Assembly: GCA_902760345.1 (NCBI GenBank)
Contig: CACWFY010000015.1
Coordinates: forward strand, 1-64,000
Length of the DNA stretch: 64,000 nucleotides
Direction of reading: 5' to 3'
Source of the DNA: an uncultured Bacteroidales bacterium
GTDB taxonomy: Bacteria; Bacteroidota; Bacteroidia; Bacteroidales; Bacteroidaceae
The translations under genes were made by a program, and so were the position numbers. The notes below the pieces were generated by a model that saw only the letters and a list, made by a program, of their open reading frames with translations, searched no databases and was not told the origin of the DNA. This document shows positions 55,024 to 63,408 of the stretch, piece by piece. Within the stretch, counting starts at the first letter, position 1. Every line of letters starts with the position of its first letter.

Positions 55024-57600
55024 TTATATGTCTTCTATATCGCTTGTCTGTAGCCAACCCTGCTTACCGTCGGCCAGACGAATCTCACGCCATGCTTTCA
55101 TGGTACGGTCAGTAACTGTGACACGTGTACCCTCATGGAGCACAAACAGGTCAGTACCGTTCTTCGAGGGCGTACTCTTTACGGGTACTGCCGAGCGGAT
55201 AATGATGGCGCCAGTATGATTTACCAACACCTGACGCTGCTGATAGGCACAAATATTACTCAGCACGAAAATAAAGAGGAACGTCAAGCCGCCGAAGAAG
55301 CCTACCTTTCGTAACCATATAGGTGAGGCAAACAAATAGGCCAAAGACAGGAGCAAAGCAGCCACAAGTGTAATAAGGGCTATCCATGCCCAGTCGTCGA
55401 CACTCTGCAGGTTGACCAGCGAGTGCCACCAGGTCACAAAGAACATCTCTGACTCGGGCACAATCTTGTCAATGGTCTTCGAACGGGCCATCTGAAGATT
55501 CATCCGCACATCACCATCGCCTGGTGAAAGCTGCAATGCACGCTCGTAGGAGAGGATGGCATGCGTAAAGTCATCCATACGGTAGTAACTATTGCCCAAA
55601 TTATAATAGAGGTCAGCCGACACACCCTGTTGCAACAGTTGCTCATAAGCCTTGGCTGCCTGCTGATAATGCTCGGCAGCATAAAGGCTATCGGCATCAG
55701 ACTTGGTGACTGCCGAGGCCGGAAGTGCCGACAACAGCAATAGCAATAGTACCACAGGGGTATGCAAGCCACCTTTGCTTGACTTCTTCATCGTATTGGC
55801 TATTTGCGAAATGGCAGTAATAGCAGCATCATATACCTTATTCATGTTTCCAACGGTGTCTCCTGGAGCATAACGGGCAAACTCACACTCGTCAAGGGCT
55901 CCCAGGAACTGGTTGACCGTTTCCTCTGTCACACCATAAAGTGCCAGCTTCTGACTGATATTTTCGCGCGACAGTTGGTCAACAGGCATGCTAAGCTTGT
56001 CGCCCACATAACCCCACAAAGCGCGTAACACCTCGTCATAGAATTCTGACAGACGGTTTGCCTGCATCAGCTTGCGGGCTTTCTTCAGACGCTTGACAGC
56101 CACCTTGTTGGCTCTTCCTGCACGCTGCTTGACGATATTGGCATTCTCGATAGCGCGACGACGGAAGACCACGAACAACGAAACGAAGATAGCCAGTAAT
56201 GCACCCAGCCACGACCAATAGGCCTTAGATGCGAAGAAGTAATCGCCTCGCGCCCTCTGACGGGTACCGCCAGTATGGATATAACGAATGTCACGAGCCA
56301 ACTGCTTGATGTCTTCCTGATTCGTAAACGATGCAACTGTAGTCTGTCCGTCACCCTTAGCCACATGAAGCTCGAACCCTTCTGTCTTCAGCGTCTGGTA
56401 ATTGTTCGTCGACGTATCGAAATAAATATATTCCACAGGAGGAATCTCATAGTCGCCCTGATGACGTGGTACAGCCAGGAAGTCGTAGGTGATTGTTCCC
56501 TCCAGACCATTAGTCGTCAGATGGGTCTTATCAGTAACTTTGGCATCATAGCAGTCAAAGTCCTTCGGCATCTTGACAACAGGCTGCCTCAACAGTTTCA
56601 TGTTACCCACGCCAGTAACCGTCACACGCAGGTTTACAGGATCGTTAGCCTTGACCTCTGTCTTGTCAAGTTGGGCGGAGATCTGGAACTTACCCACACC
56701 ACCCGAGAAACCCGCAGGGCGCTGAGGAAGAGGGTCTACCTGAATAGTCACCGCAGGAGCCTTAATCTGTTTTTTAACCTCTACATATCCGCTACCACCA
56801 TTGAAGAAGGCCTCAAACGGATCGACAGACCTGTTCTGCTGTACGACAATACCATCATAGGTAATGCTGGGAATCTCCAGTTTTCCCGTAGCCTGTGGGA
56901 ACATCACATACTGTTGCCACGTGACGGTACGATACTGACGACCATTAAAGGTCTCAATCTTAAAGCTTTTCTCCTGAGGAAGAGGAACTTCGCGGGTATA
57001 GAAGCTCTTCAGGTCAGGCATCTTTCCACTCAGCTGGGTCAGTCCGACAAGTGTATATACCTTATAGGTTAACAAAATAGGTTCCTGCTCACGTACACGC
57101 TGTTTAGAGGCGCTGACCTTGATAAACAGGTCGCTACCAGAGATGGCACTACCAGCAGGACGCAACTCACCCGTTCCGCCTCCACCCTGTTGGCGTGCAG
57201 ACGACTGTCCACCAGAAGAGGCCTGTCCTGACACTTTGATATGTACCTCGTTAGAACGAACGTTCTTGCCGTCGATGGTAGCCTGTGCTGGACCAATGGT
57301 AAAGTTGCCCTGCTTGGTGGCGACGACAATGTAGGTATAGGTGACAGATGAGGTGCTGGAGGTATGTCCGTTAACCATCTGGAAACTCGACTGCGTAGAC
57401 GTGCTTGGTCCCATCAAGACATCCAGTTCACCAGGAATCATTCCTGCCCGGAAGCCCTTCACGTCTTGCGTATTGACAGTATATGACAGACGGAACTGCT
57501 CACCCACAGCGACCTGTGAGGGAGCACGACCGACAATCTGTTGAGCCTTAGCGGCAACGACAGTCGCCAAACAGATAATGAGTATTAGATATTTCTTCAT
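55024..57600 (-). CDS. batD: BatD-BatE fusion protein
   Basis: An 858-residue protein. Residues 1 to about 600 are BatD: signal peptide (ends VAAKAQ), repeated Ig-like beta domains (VGEQFRLSYTVNTQDVKGF), a membrane helix and a cytoplasmic helical part. Residues from about 604 look like a complete BatE: they begin with a Met (codon at 55791), a signal-peptide-like stretch (TPVVLLLLLLSALPASAV), TPR repeats (YYNLGNSYYRMDDFTHAIL), two membrane helices and an SH3-like tail ending QTSDIEDI. The Bat proteins support aerotolerance in Bacteroides by an unknown mechanism. In Bacteroides batD and batE are separate genes as I recall. Confidence 0.88.
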   Translation of the reverse strand: MKKYLILIICLATVVAAKAQQIVGRAPSQVAVGEQFRLSYTVNTQDVKGFRAGMIPGELDVLMGPSTSTQSSFQMVNGHTSSTSSVTYTYIVVATKQGNFTIGPAQATIDGKNVRSNEVHIKVSGQASSGGQSSARQQGGGGTGELRPAGSAISGSDLFIKVSASKQRVREQEPILLTYKVYTLVGLTQLSGKMPDLKSFYTREVPLPQEKSFKIETFNGRQYRTVTWQQYVMFPQATGKLEIPSITYDGIVVQQNRSVDPFEAFFNGGSGYVEVKKQIKAPAVTIQVDPLPQRPAGFSGGVGKFQISAQLDKTEVKANDPVNLRVTVTGVGNMKLLRQPVVKMPKDFDCYDAKVTDKTHLTTNGLEGTITYDFLAVPRHQGDYEIPPVEYIYFDTSTNNYQTLKTEGFELHVAKGDGQTTVASFTNQEDIKQLARDIRYIHTGGTRQRARGDYFFASKAYWSWLGALLAIFVSLFVVFRRRAIENANIVKQRAGRANKVAVKRLKKARKLMQANRLSEFYDEVLRALWGYVGDKLSMPVDQLSRENISQKLALYGVTEETVNQFLGALDECEFARYAPGDTVGNMNKVYDAAITAISQIANTMKKSSKGGLHTPVVLLLLLLSALPASAVTKSDADSLYAAEHYQQAAKAYEQLLQQGVSADLYYNLGNSYYRMDDFTHAILSYERALQLSPGDGDVRMNLQMARSKTIDKIVPESEMFFVTWWHSLVNLQSVDDWAWIALITLVAALLLSLAYLFASPIWLRKVGFFGGLTFLFIFVLSNICAYQQRQVLVNHTGAIIIRSAVPVKSTPSKNGTDLFVLHEGTRVTVTDRTMKAWREIRLADGKQGWLQTSDIEDI

Positions 57601-57608
57601 GTTCCTTC

Positions 57609-59297
57609 TTACCAGTTTTTCTCCAGCTGACGACGGTTGGGTTGCTGCTGCGCCTTCTTCATGCGCTGCTGGGTCTGTTTCTCTTCTTGCATAGCGGCAT
57701 TCAACATCTGCTCAGCATTCTCGCGACTCATTTGCTGCTGTTGTTGTTCTTGCTTCTTCTGTTGTTGTTTTTGCTGTTGCTGCTTCTGCTGCTCTTGCTG
57801 CTTGTCTTGTTTGTTTTGCTGGTTCTTGTCCTGCTGCTGTTTCTGCTGGTCCTGCTGTTGTTTCTGCTGACGCTTACAGAGTGTCAGATTATAACGGGTC
57901 TCATCGTCAGTGGGATTGTTGCGCAGGGCTTCCTTATAGGCCTCAATCGCCTCGCCATACATGCGTTTTCCCTGACAAACAACACCCATATTATGGTATG
58001 CCTGAGCACGACGAATCGGGTTCGTCTCGAGTTTTGCTGCTGTCTCGAATTGCGCAACAGCTGCCGAGTCTTTCTGCTGTTGCATCAAAGCATTGCCCAA
58101 ATTATAGCAAGCCTGCGGATTACGAGGATTCTTCTCCACCGCCTTCCGGTATGATACTTCTGCCTCCTTATTGTTGCCGGCACGGAACTGCTTGTTCCCC
58201 TGACGCACTAGTTGACGGTCACCTTGGGCCATCAGAGTTGTGGCAGTCAGTAGCAGACAGATGACAGTAGCCACTTTCTTGCGCTTAAACAGCGAAATAT
58301 TTTTCAGCACAGGGTTCTTGGCCTCCAACAGGCAAGTCTCAAGAATCAGCAACAGCAGAACGATAATGGCCACAGCCTGGAATTGCTCGTCATAGTCGCT
58401 GTAGATGGTCGATTCTGTCTCCTTCTTCGCCAACTTGTCGAGTTCGGCATCCAACTGATCCTGCGCACTACTATTGTTTTCCACATGGATATAGGCGCCA
58501 CCACCTGCTTCCGCAATCTGGCGACACATCTCCTCGTTAAGCCCCGTCATCACGGTCTGACCAGTTTGGTCTTTCATATAGTTGCCGTCACCCGTCGGAA
58601 TAGGAGCACCTTGAGGAGAACCTACGCCCAACACATAAACGCGTAAGCCTTTCTCTTTGGCATTCTTGGCAGCCTCAAGCGCTCCACCTTCATGGTCTTC
58701 ACCATCAGTAATGACGATAATGGCCTTGCCGATACCCTCCTGTTGGGTGAAACTATGAGAGGCCATATCAATGGCTTTAGCAATATCGGTTCCCTGTACG
58801 GAAATCATCGACGGGTCGATATTCGAGAGGAACATCTTCGCAGACACATAGTCGCTCGTAATAGGGAGCTGGATGAATGCATCTCCGGCAAAGACAATCA
58901 GTCCAATCTTATCGTTCGTAAAATGGTCTACCAGATTCTCGACCATCATCTTCGAACGGTCCAAACGACTGGGTGTCACATCCTCTGCCAGCATAGAGTT
59001 GCTGATATCCATAGCGATAATGGTCTCAATACCTGTACGCTTCTCATGGCTGATCTTCGTACCAAACTGTGGACGAGCCAGCGTAACGATGAGCAACGCC
59101 AACGCTGCCAAAAGCAGGCAGAACTTGACCAAAGGACGGAAGCGTGATACATCGGGCATCAACTGGCGTACAAGCTCCGGATCACCAAAACGGCGCAAAC
59201 GTTTCTTTTGCTGGTGCACCATGAAGAAACGTAATAGTGCCAACAAAGGTATCAGCACTAATAAATAGAGGTATATTGGGTCTTCGAATCTAAACAT
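57609..59297 (-). CDS. batB: BatB-BatC fusion protein with Gln-rich tail
   Basis: A 562-residue protein. The N-terminal part is BatB: two helices, then a von Willebrand A domain with metal site DISNSM and a further membrane helix (about 305-325). The C-terminal part is BatC: a signal-like hydrophobic stretch (VATVICLLLTATTLMAQ), about three TPR repeats and a tail of some 90 residues made mostly of Gln, Lys and Asp/Asn, with many CAG/CAA-type codons at 57725-57880. The hydrophobic stretch at the junction looks like the old BatC signal peptide. The tail is probably disordered. Confidence 0.88.
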   Translation of the reverse strand: MFRFEDPIYLYLLVLIPLLALLRFFMVHQQKKRLRRFGDPELVRQLMPDVSRFRPLVKFCLLLAALALLIVTLARPQFGTKISHEKRTGIETIIAMDISNSMLAEDVTPSRLDRSKMMVENLVDHFTNDKIGLIVFAGDAFIQLPITSDYVSAKMFLSNIDPSMISVQGTDIAKAIDMASHSFTQQEGIGKAIIVITDGEDHEGGALEAAKNAKEKGLRVYVLGVGSPQGAPIPTGDGNYMKDQTGQTVMTGLNEEMCRQIAEAGGGAYIHVENNSSAQDQLDAELDKLAKKETESTIYSDYDEQFQAVAIIVLLLLILETCLLEAKNPVLKNISLFKRKKVATVICLLLTATTLMAQGDRQLVRQGNKQFRAGNNKEAEVSYRKAVEKNPRNPQACYNLGNALMQQQKDSAAVAQFETAAKLETNPIRRAQAYHNMGVVCQGKRMYGEAIEAYKEALRNNPTDDETRYNLTLCKRQQKQQQDQQKQQQDKNQQNKQDKQQEQQKQQQQKQQQKKQEQQQQQMSRENAEQMLNAAMQEEKQTQQRMKKAQQQPNRRQLEKNW

Positions 59298-59302
59298 GGC
59301 AC

Positions 59303-60301
59303 TTATGGTAATTTTCTGAATACAGTTATTCTCAACAGCATCTCCAGCAACAACAACAGCATAGCAGCCAGCGCATAGGGCTGGTAGGCTTCATAGCGTT
59401 TGCTGAATCTCTTGACATTGAGCTTTGACTTCTCTAACTTGTCAATCTCTTTATAAATTTGCTGCAACTCACGATTGTTTGTAGCGCGATAGAAGTCGCC
59501 ATCGGTAGCTGCCGCAATATCACTCAGCGTCTTGGTATCGATCTCGACAGGGATATTCACATATTGCACCCCCCCAGCCACAGACATGGGATAGGGAGCA
59601 ACCTTGTTAGTACCCACACCAATGGTATAGACGCGTATGCCCAAACTCTTGGCAATCTCTGCAGCGGTCAGCGGCGACAAGTCACCACGGTTGTTCGAAC
59701 CATCCGTCAGCAAGATGACCACACGGCTCTTGGCCTTCGAGTCCTTCAGACGCGAGACAGCATTAGCCAGTCCCATACCGATAGCTGTACCGTCTTCTAT
59801 CAAACCACGCTGGGCAATATCAGTACGCACATTCTGTAACAACGACAACAGCGACGCATGGTCAGTGGTCATCGGACACTGGGTGAAAGCCTCGCCGGCA
59901 AAGATGGTCAGACCGATATTGTCATTGGGACGTCCTACGACAAATTCAGCAGCAACCTGCTTGGCAGCCTCTATGCGGTTAGGCTTTAGATCCTCTGCCA
60001 ACATAGATGTCGAAACGTCCATTGCCAGCATGATATCGATACCTTCCATCGTCTCGTTTTTCCAGGAGTTCTGGGTCTGTGGGCGCGCAAGAATGACGAC
60101 CAACAGCACAAAGACAGCCAGACGCAGCAGCAGCTGTATAGGCATCAGCGTGACTTTCCACGAGCGGGGTGCATAGCGGTACACCGACGTGTCGCTCATC
60201 CGTAGCGTGGGCTCCGTCTTCTTTCTGTACAGCAGATACCAAATCAGATATGGTATAATCAGCAGTAGCAGGAACAAATATTCTTGATTGGCAAATTCCA
60301 T
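59303..60301 (-). CDS. batA: BatA, von Willebrand A domain protein
   Basis: A 332-residue inner-membrane protein. Two N-terminal helices (about residues 7-24 and 55-75) precede a VWA domain with an intact metal site (MLAMDVSTSM, LTDGSNNRGD), and a C-terminal helix ends it. Works with BatB-E in the aerotolerance complex known from Bacteroides. 5 bases separate it from batB. Confidence 0.92.
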   Translation of the reverse strand: MEFANQEYLFLLLLIIPYLIWYLLYRKKTEPTLRMSDTSVYRYAPRSWKVTLMPIQLLLRLAVFVLLVVILARPQTQNSWKNETMEGIDIMLAMDVSTSMLAEDLKPNRIEAAKQVAAEFVVGRPNDNIGLTIFAGEAFTQCPMTTDHASLLSLLQNVRTDIAQRGLIEDGTAIGMGLANAVSRLKDSKAKSRVVILLTDGSNNRGDLSPLTAAEIAKSLGIRVYTIGVGTNKVAPYPMSVAGGVQYVNIPVEIDTKTLSDIAAATDGDFYRATNNRELQQIYKEIDKLEKSKLNVKRFSKRYEAYQPYALAAMLLLLLEMLLRITVFRKLP

Positions 60302-60304
60302 GTG

Positions 60305-61354
60305 TTACTTCAACAGTTGATAAACAATGTATAATACATAGCTGAACAGCAGGACGGCCGACGTCACCAGCACGCCGATGATGCTCTTCAGCACACGACG
60401 TTCCTTGCGAGAGCGCTGGTCTTCTGCCGACAGCTGCGGTTTGACGACCTCCTCGGTAGGTTGGTTCTCTTGCTTCGTCTGGTTGATGAAGTCAATAGCA
60501 CTAACCAGGTTGGCGTCATTCTCATTAATCTGCGTAGAATACTTGGCAAACTTCACGAGGTCAGCTGTCGTAAACAACTGGCGCAACTCGTCTAACGACT
60601 GCTGGTCGGTACTCATCAGACGATCTATGATCTCACTACTGGTCATCTCCATAGCGGAGAAGCCGTAACGTTCTTCGATATAGCGTCGCAACGTATCCGT
60701 TAGCTTCGTATAGTACTCCTTAGAGTCCTCAGTCGTCAGCATTCGGTTTGCCTTGATCTCTTCAATCTCCTTCATGGCTTTCTGATGAGGCAGCAGACGC
60801 TTGACAATCTTTATATGCGTAATGATGGGCTTATTGTCACGCAGACGTAGATAGAGATAATAACCGACAACCATCACCAGCAGCATCAGCACGCTCAACC
60901 AGAAAGGCAGCGACCAGTCAGCCCATAGGAAAGGATTGTCCTGCACGTCCTTAGGTCCGAAGAACTGGTCCATCTTGGTCGTGTCGACTTCCACTTCCAC
61001 CACTTTCAGGGCCAGGTCACTAGAAGCATACTCCTTACCATTCACCTTGACCTTGAACGGAGGCAAGTGATAAAGGTTGCCGTCGAAAGCTGTCAGCACA
61101 ATGGCAAGTGTCTGTTTGCCGTCCACGACAGACTGCTGGGTGGCAATCACTTCTACGCCAGGAACCAACATCTGACGCGGCTGGAATGTCGGAAACTCTA
61201 CCTTTGCATCATCGTTAGCCTCAACCGTCAGCGTCACCTGAGCCTGTTCGCCAATCAGCATTTCGATAGGCGTAATCTTAGCTTGCACACTCGCTTGAGC
61301 AAATGTGTATAACGAACTGATTATGAGGATTATTGTGAGTAAAAATCTATTCAT
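60305..61354 (-). CDS. Bat operon membrane protein of unknown function (BatD-like N-terminal domain)
   Basis: A 349-residue protein with a signal peptide (ends YTFAQ) and an N-terminal beta domain resembling the first domain of BatD (MLIGEQAQVTLTVEANDD). A membrane helix (WLSVLMLLVMVVGYYLYLRL), a cytoplasmic helical region (SKEYYTKLTDTLRRYIEERYGFSA) like that found in DUF4381 proteins, and a final membrane helix follow. Conserved between the DUF58 gene and batA in this operon type. Function not established. Confidence 0.82.
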   Translation of the reverse strand: MNRFLLTIILIISSLYTFAQASVQAKITPIEMLIGEQAQVTLTVEANDDAKVEFPTFQPRQMLVPGVEVIATQQSVVDGKQTLAIVLTAFDGNLYHLPPFKVKVNGKEYASSDLALKVVEVEVDTTKMDQFFGPKDVQDNPFLWADWSLPFWLSVLMLLVMVVGYYLYLRLRDNKPIITHIKIVKRLLPHQKAMKEIEEIKANRMLTTEDSKEYYTKLTDTLRRYIEERYGFSAMEMTSSEIIDRLMSTDQQSLDELRQLFTTADLVKFAKYSTQINENDANLVSAIDFINQTKQENQPTEEVVKPQLSAEDQRSRKERRVLKSIIGVLVTSAVLLFSYVLYIVYQLLK

Positions 61355-62224
61355 CTAACTACGTCTTTTAAATAGCATTAGCAGCGCTTTCACATAGTCT
61401 TCATTAGTAGCTATCGACACCAAATCTACATTGCTTTTCGTCATAGCCTCACGCAATTGCTGCTGGCGATTGTTCCAATAGCGCTCATGGGCCTGACGCA
61501 GTCGACGACTGCTGGTATCAATATACTGCTCGAAACCAGTCTCAGCATCCACCACGCGCATCAATCCCACGTCGGGTAGCTCTCGGGCACGAAGGTCGTA
61601 CACCTGCAAGGCTACGACATCGTGCTTACGGTTGGCAATCTGTAGTGGCTGCAGGAAATCCTGATTCGCATAGAAGTCGCTCAGCACGAATGCTGTGCAG
61701 CGTCGTTTGGCTACACTCGTCAGGAACTCCAGAGCCTGCTTGACGTCCGTACGCTTTGACTCCGGATGGAAGTCGAGCATCTCGCGGATGATATAGAGGA
61801 TATGCTTACGACCCTTCTTGGGCGGTATGTACTTCTCTATTCGGTCAGAGAAGAACACCACACCAATCTTGTCGTTGTTCTGGATAGCTGAGAAGGCGAT
61901 GGTAGCGGCAATCTCCGTCACCATGTCGCGCTTCATCTGACGTTGCGTACCAAAGTCCAGCGAACCACTGACGTCTATCATCAGCATCACCGTCAGCTCT
62001 CGCTCCTCCTCAAACACCTTGACATAAGGACGATGGAAGCGCGCCGTCACATTCCAGTCAATATCGCGCACGTCGTCACCATACTGATATTCGCGCACCT
62101 CGCTGAAGGCCATACCCCTACCCTTGAAGGCAGAATGGTATTGCCCTGCGAAGACGTTCGAACTCAGGCCGCGTGCCTTGATCTCAATCTTCCGTACTTT
62201 CTTGAGGATTTCAGAAGTCTCCAT
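61355..62224 (-). CDS. DUF58 domain protein of the Bat operon
   Basis: A 289-residue cytosolic protein with the DUF58 motif YQYGDDVRDIDWNVTARFHRPYVKVFEEE followed by a VWA-like fold with a metal site MIDVSGSLDFG. DUF58 proteins are partners of MoxR ATPases and are thought to recognise substrates. Directly followed by the membrane protein gene with no gap. Confidence 0.92.
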   Translation of the reverse strand: METSEILKKVRKIEIKARGLSSNVFAGQYHSAFKGRGMAFSEVREYQYGDDVRDIDWNVTARFHRPYVKVFEEERELTVMLMIDVSGSLDFGTQRQMKRDMVTEIAATIAFSAIQNNDKIGVVFFSDRIEKYIPPKKGRKHILYIIREMLDFHPESKRTDVKQALEFLTSVAKRRCTAFVLSDFYANQDFLQPLQIANRKHDVVALQVYDLRARELPDVGLMRVVDAETGFEQYIDTSSRRLRQAHERYWNNRQQQLREAMTKSNVDLVSIATNEDYVKALLMLFKRRS

Positions 62225-62261
62225 ATTCTAGTTATACTAGTCCAACTAGTGCTACTAGTCT

Positions 62262-63257
62262 TTAGGGCACCTCAACCTTATTAACAATCTTCGAGATAAT
62301 CTCCTCGCTGGTGATATTGCTGGCCTCAGCCTCATAGGTCAGGCCAATACGGTGGCGCAACACATCGTAGACAACGGCACGCACATCCTCAGGCACCACA
62401 TAGCCGCGACGCTTGATGAAGGCGTAGGCACGGGCAGCCTTGGCTAAATTGATGGAGGCACGGGGTGAACCGCCAAACGAGATCATGTCCTTCATATCTT
62501 TCAGTCCATAGCGGTCAGGATAGCGCGTAGCAAAGACGATATCAGCAATATACTGCTCGATTTTCTCGTCAATATACACCTCGCGAACCACCGAGCGGGC
62601 CTTCAGAATCTCTTCAGACGTCGTCACTGGTGTCACCTTTGGCAACGACTCACCGATATTCTCGCGAATAATCTTCTTTTCTTCCTCAATGGTCGGATAG
62701 CCAATGACCACTTTCAGCATGAAACGGTCTACCTGAGCCTCAGGCAACGGATAGGTACCTTCCTGCTCGATGGGGTTCTGTGTAGCCATCACAAGGAAAG
62801 GGTTCGGCAGGTCGAAGGTCTCAGCACCAATGGTTACCTGCTTCTCCTGCATGGCCTCGAGCAAAGCACTCTGCACCTTTGCCGGAGCACGGTTAATTTC
62901 GTCTGCCAACACAAAGTTTGCGAATACCGGGCCTTTCTTAACCTGGAACTTCTCGTCCTTCTGTGAATAGATCATCGTACCCGTCACGTCAGCAGGCAAC
63001 AAGTCGGGGGTAAACTGTATACGACTGTAGGTAGCATCAATCAGCTGTGACAATGTCTTGATGGCCAACGTCTTAGCCAGACCAGGAACACCCTCCAGGA
63101 GAATGTTGCCGTCGCTCAGCAAACCAATCAGCAAGGAGTCTACCAAGTGTTTCTGACCCACAATCACACGATCCATACCCGTCACCAGATTGGTAACGAA
63201 ACTGCTTTGTTGTTCAATCCGCTGATTCAACTCACGGATATCAATAGCTTCTGCCAT
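62262..63257 (-). CDS. MoxR family AAA+ ATPase
   Basis: A 331-residue chaperone-like ATPase: Walker A EGVPGLAKTL, Walker B VLADEINRAPAKVQSALLEAMQE, sensor 1 VMATQNPIEQEGTYPLPEAQ, sensor 2 GGSPRASINL. First gene of the Bat operon. It likely remodels or inserts cofactors into a complex containing the DUF58 and VWA proteins; the client is unknown. The spacer to DUF58 (62225-62261) consists of ACTAGT-type words. Confidence 0.95.
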   Translation of the reverse strand: MAEAIDIRELNQRIEQQSSFVTNLVTGMDRVIVGQKHLVDSLLIGLLSDGNILLEGVPGLAKTLAIKTLSQLIDATYSRIQFTPDLLPADVTGTMIYSQKDEKFQVKKGPVFANFVLADEINRAPAKVQSALLEAMQEKQVTIGAETFDLPNPFLVMATQNPIEQEGTYPLPEAQVDRFMLKVVIGYPTIEEEKKIIRENIGESLPKVTPVTTSEEILKARSVVREVYIDEKIEQYIADIVFATRYPDRYGLKDMKDMISFGGSPRASINLAKAARAYAFIKRRGYVVPEDVRAVVYDVLRHRIGLTYEAEASNITSEEIISKIVNKVEVP

Positions 63258-63302
63258 AGTTTTCTATTTTTTGTTTCTTTCTGTTCTTCTAATTTCAAAA
63301 TG

Positions 63303-63310
63303 CAAAAGTA
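63303..63310 (-). promoter_or_regulatory. -7 box for the Bat operon
   Basis: Complement reads TACTTTTG, about 45 bases before the MoxR ATG. It is the only clear promoter I see for the ten genes down to 50379. Confidence 0.6.
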
Positions 63311-63356
63311 CGCATTTCTGCCCTCATTACGCGCACACACATACCTAAATAATATT

Positions 63357-63393
63357 AAAAAAGTTTCCTAAAACTTACATTTTAAGAAACTTT
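63357..63393 (-). terminator. Terminator of the LysM protein gene
   Basis: AAGTTTCCTAAAA (63361-63373) and TTTTAAGAAACTT (63380-63392) form a stem with one mismatch; the minus-strand transcript ends in TTTTTT (complement of 63357-63362). It lies 16 bases after the stop at 63409. Confidence 0.8.
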
Positions 63394-63408
63394 TCATATC
63401 ATTCTACC

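Noticed and set aside
57642-58154. Leu/Cys-rich plus-strand frames opposite the BatB-BatC tail
   Set aside because: They are the antisense of the Gln-rich codons (CAG read as CTG) and have no start signals.
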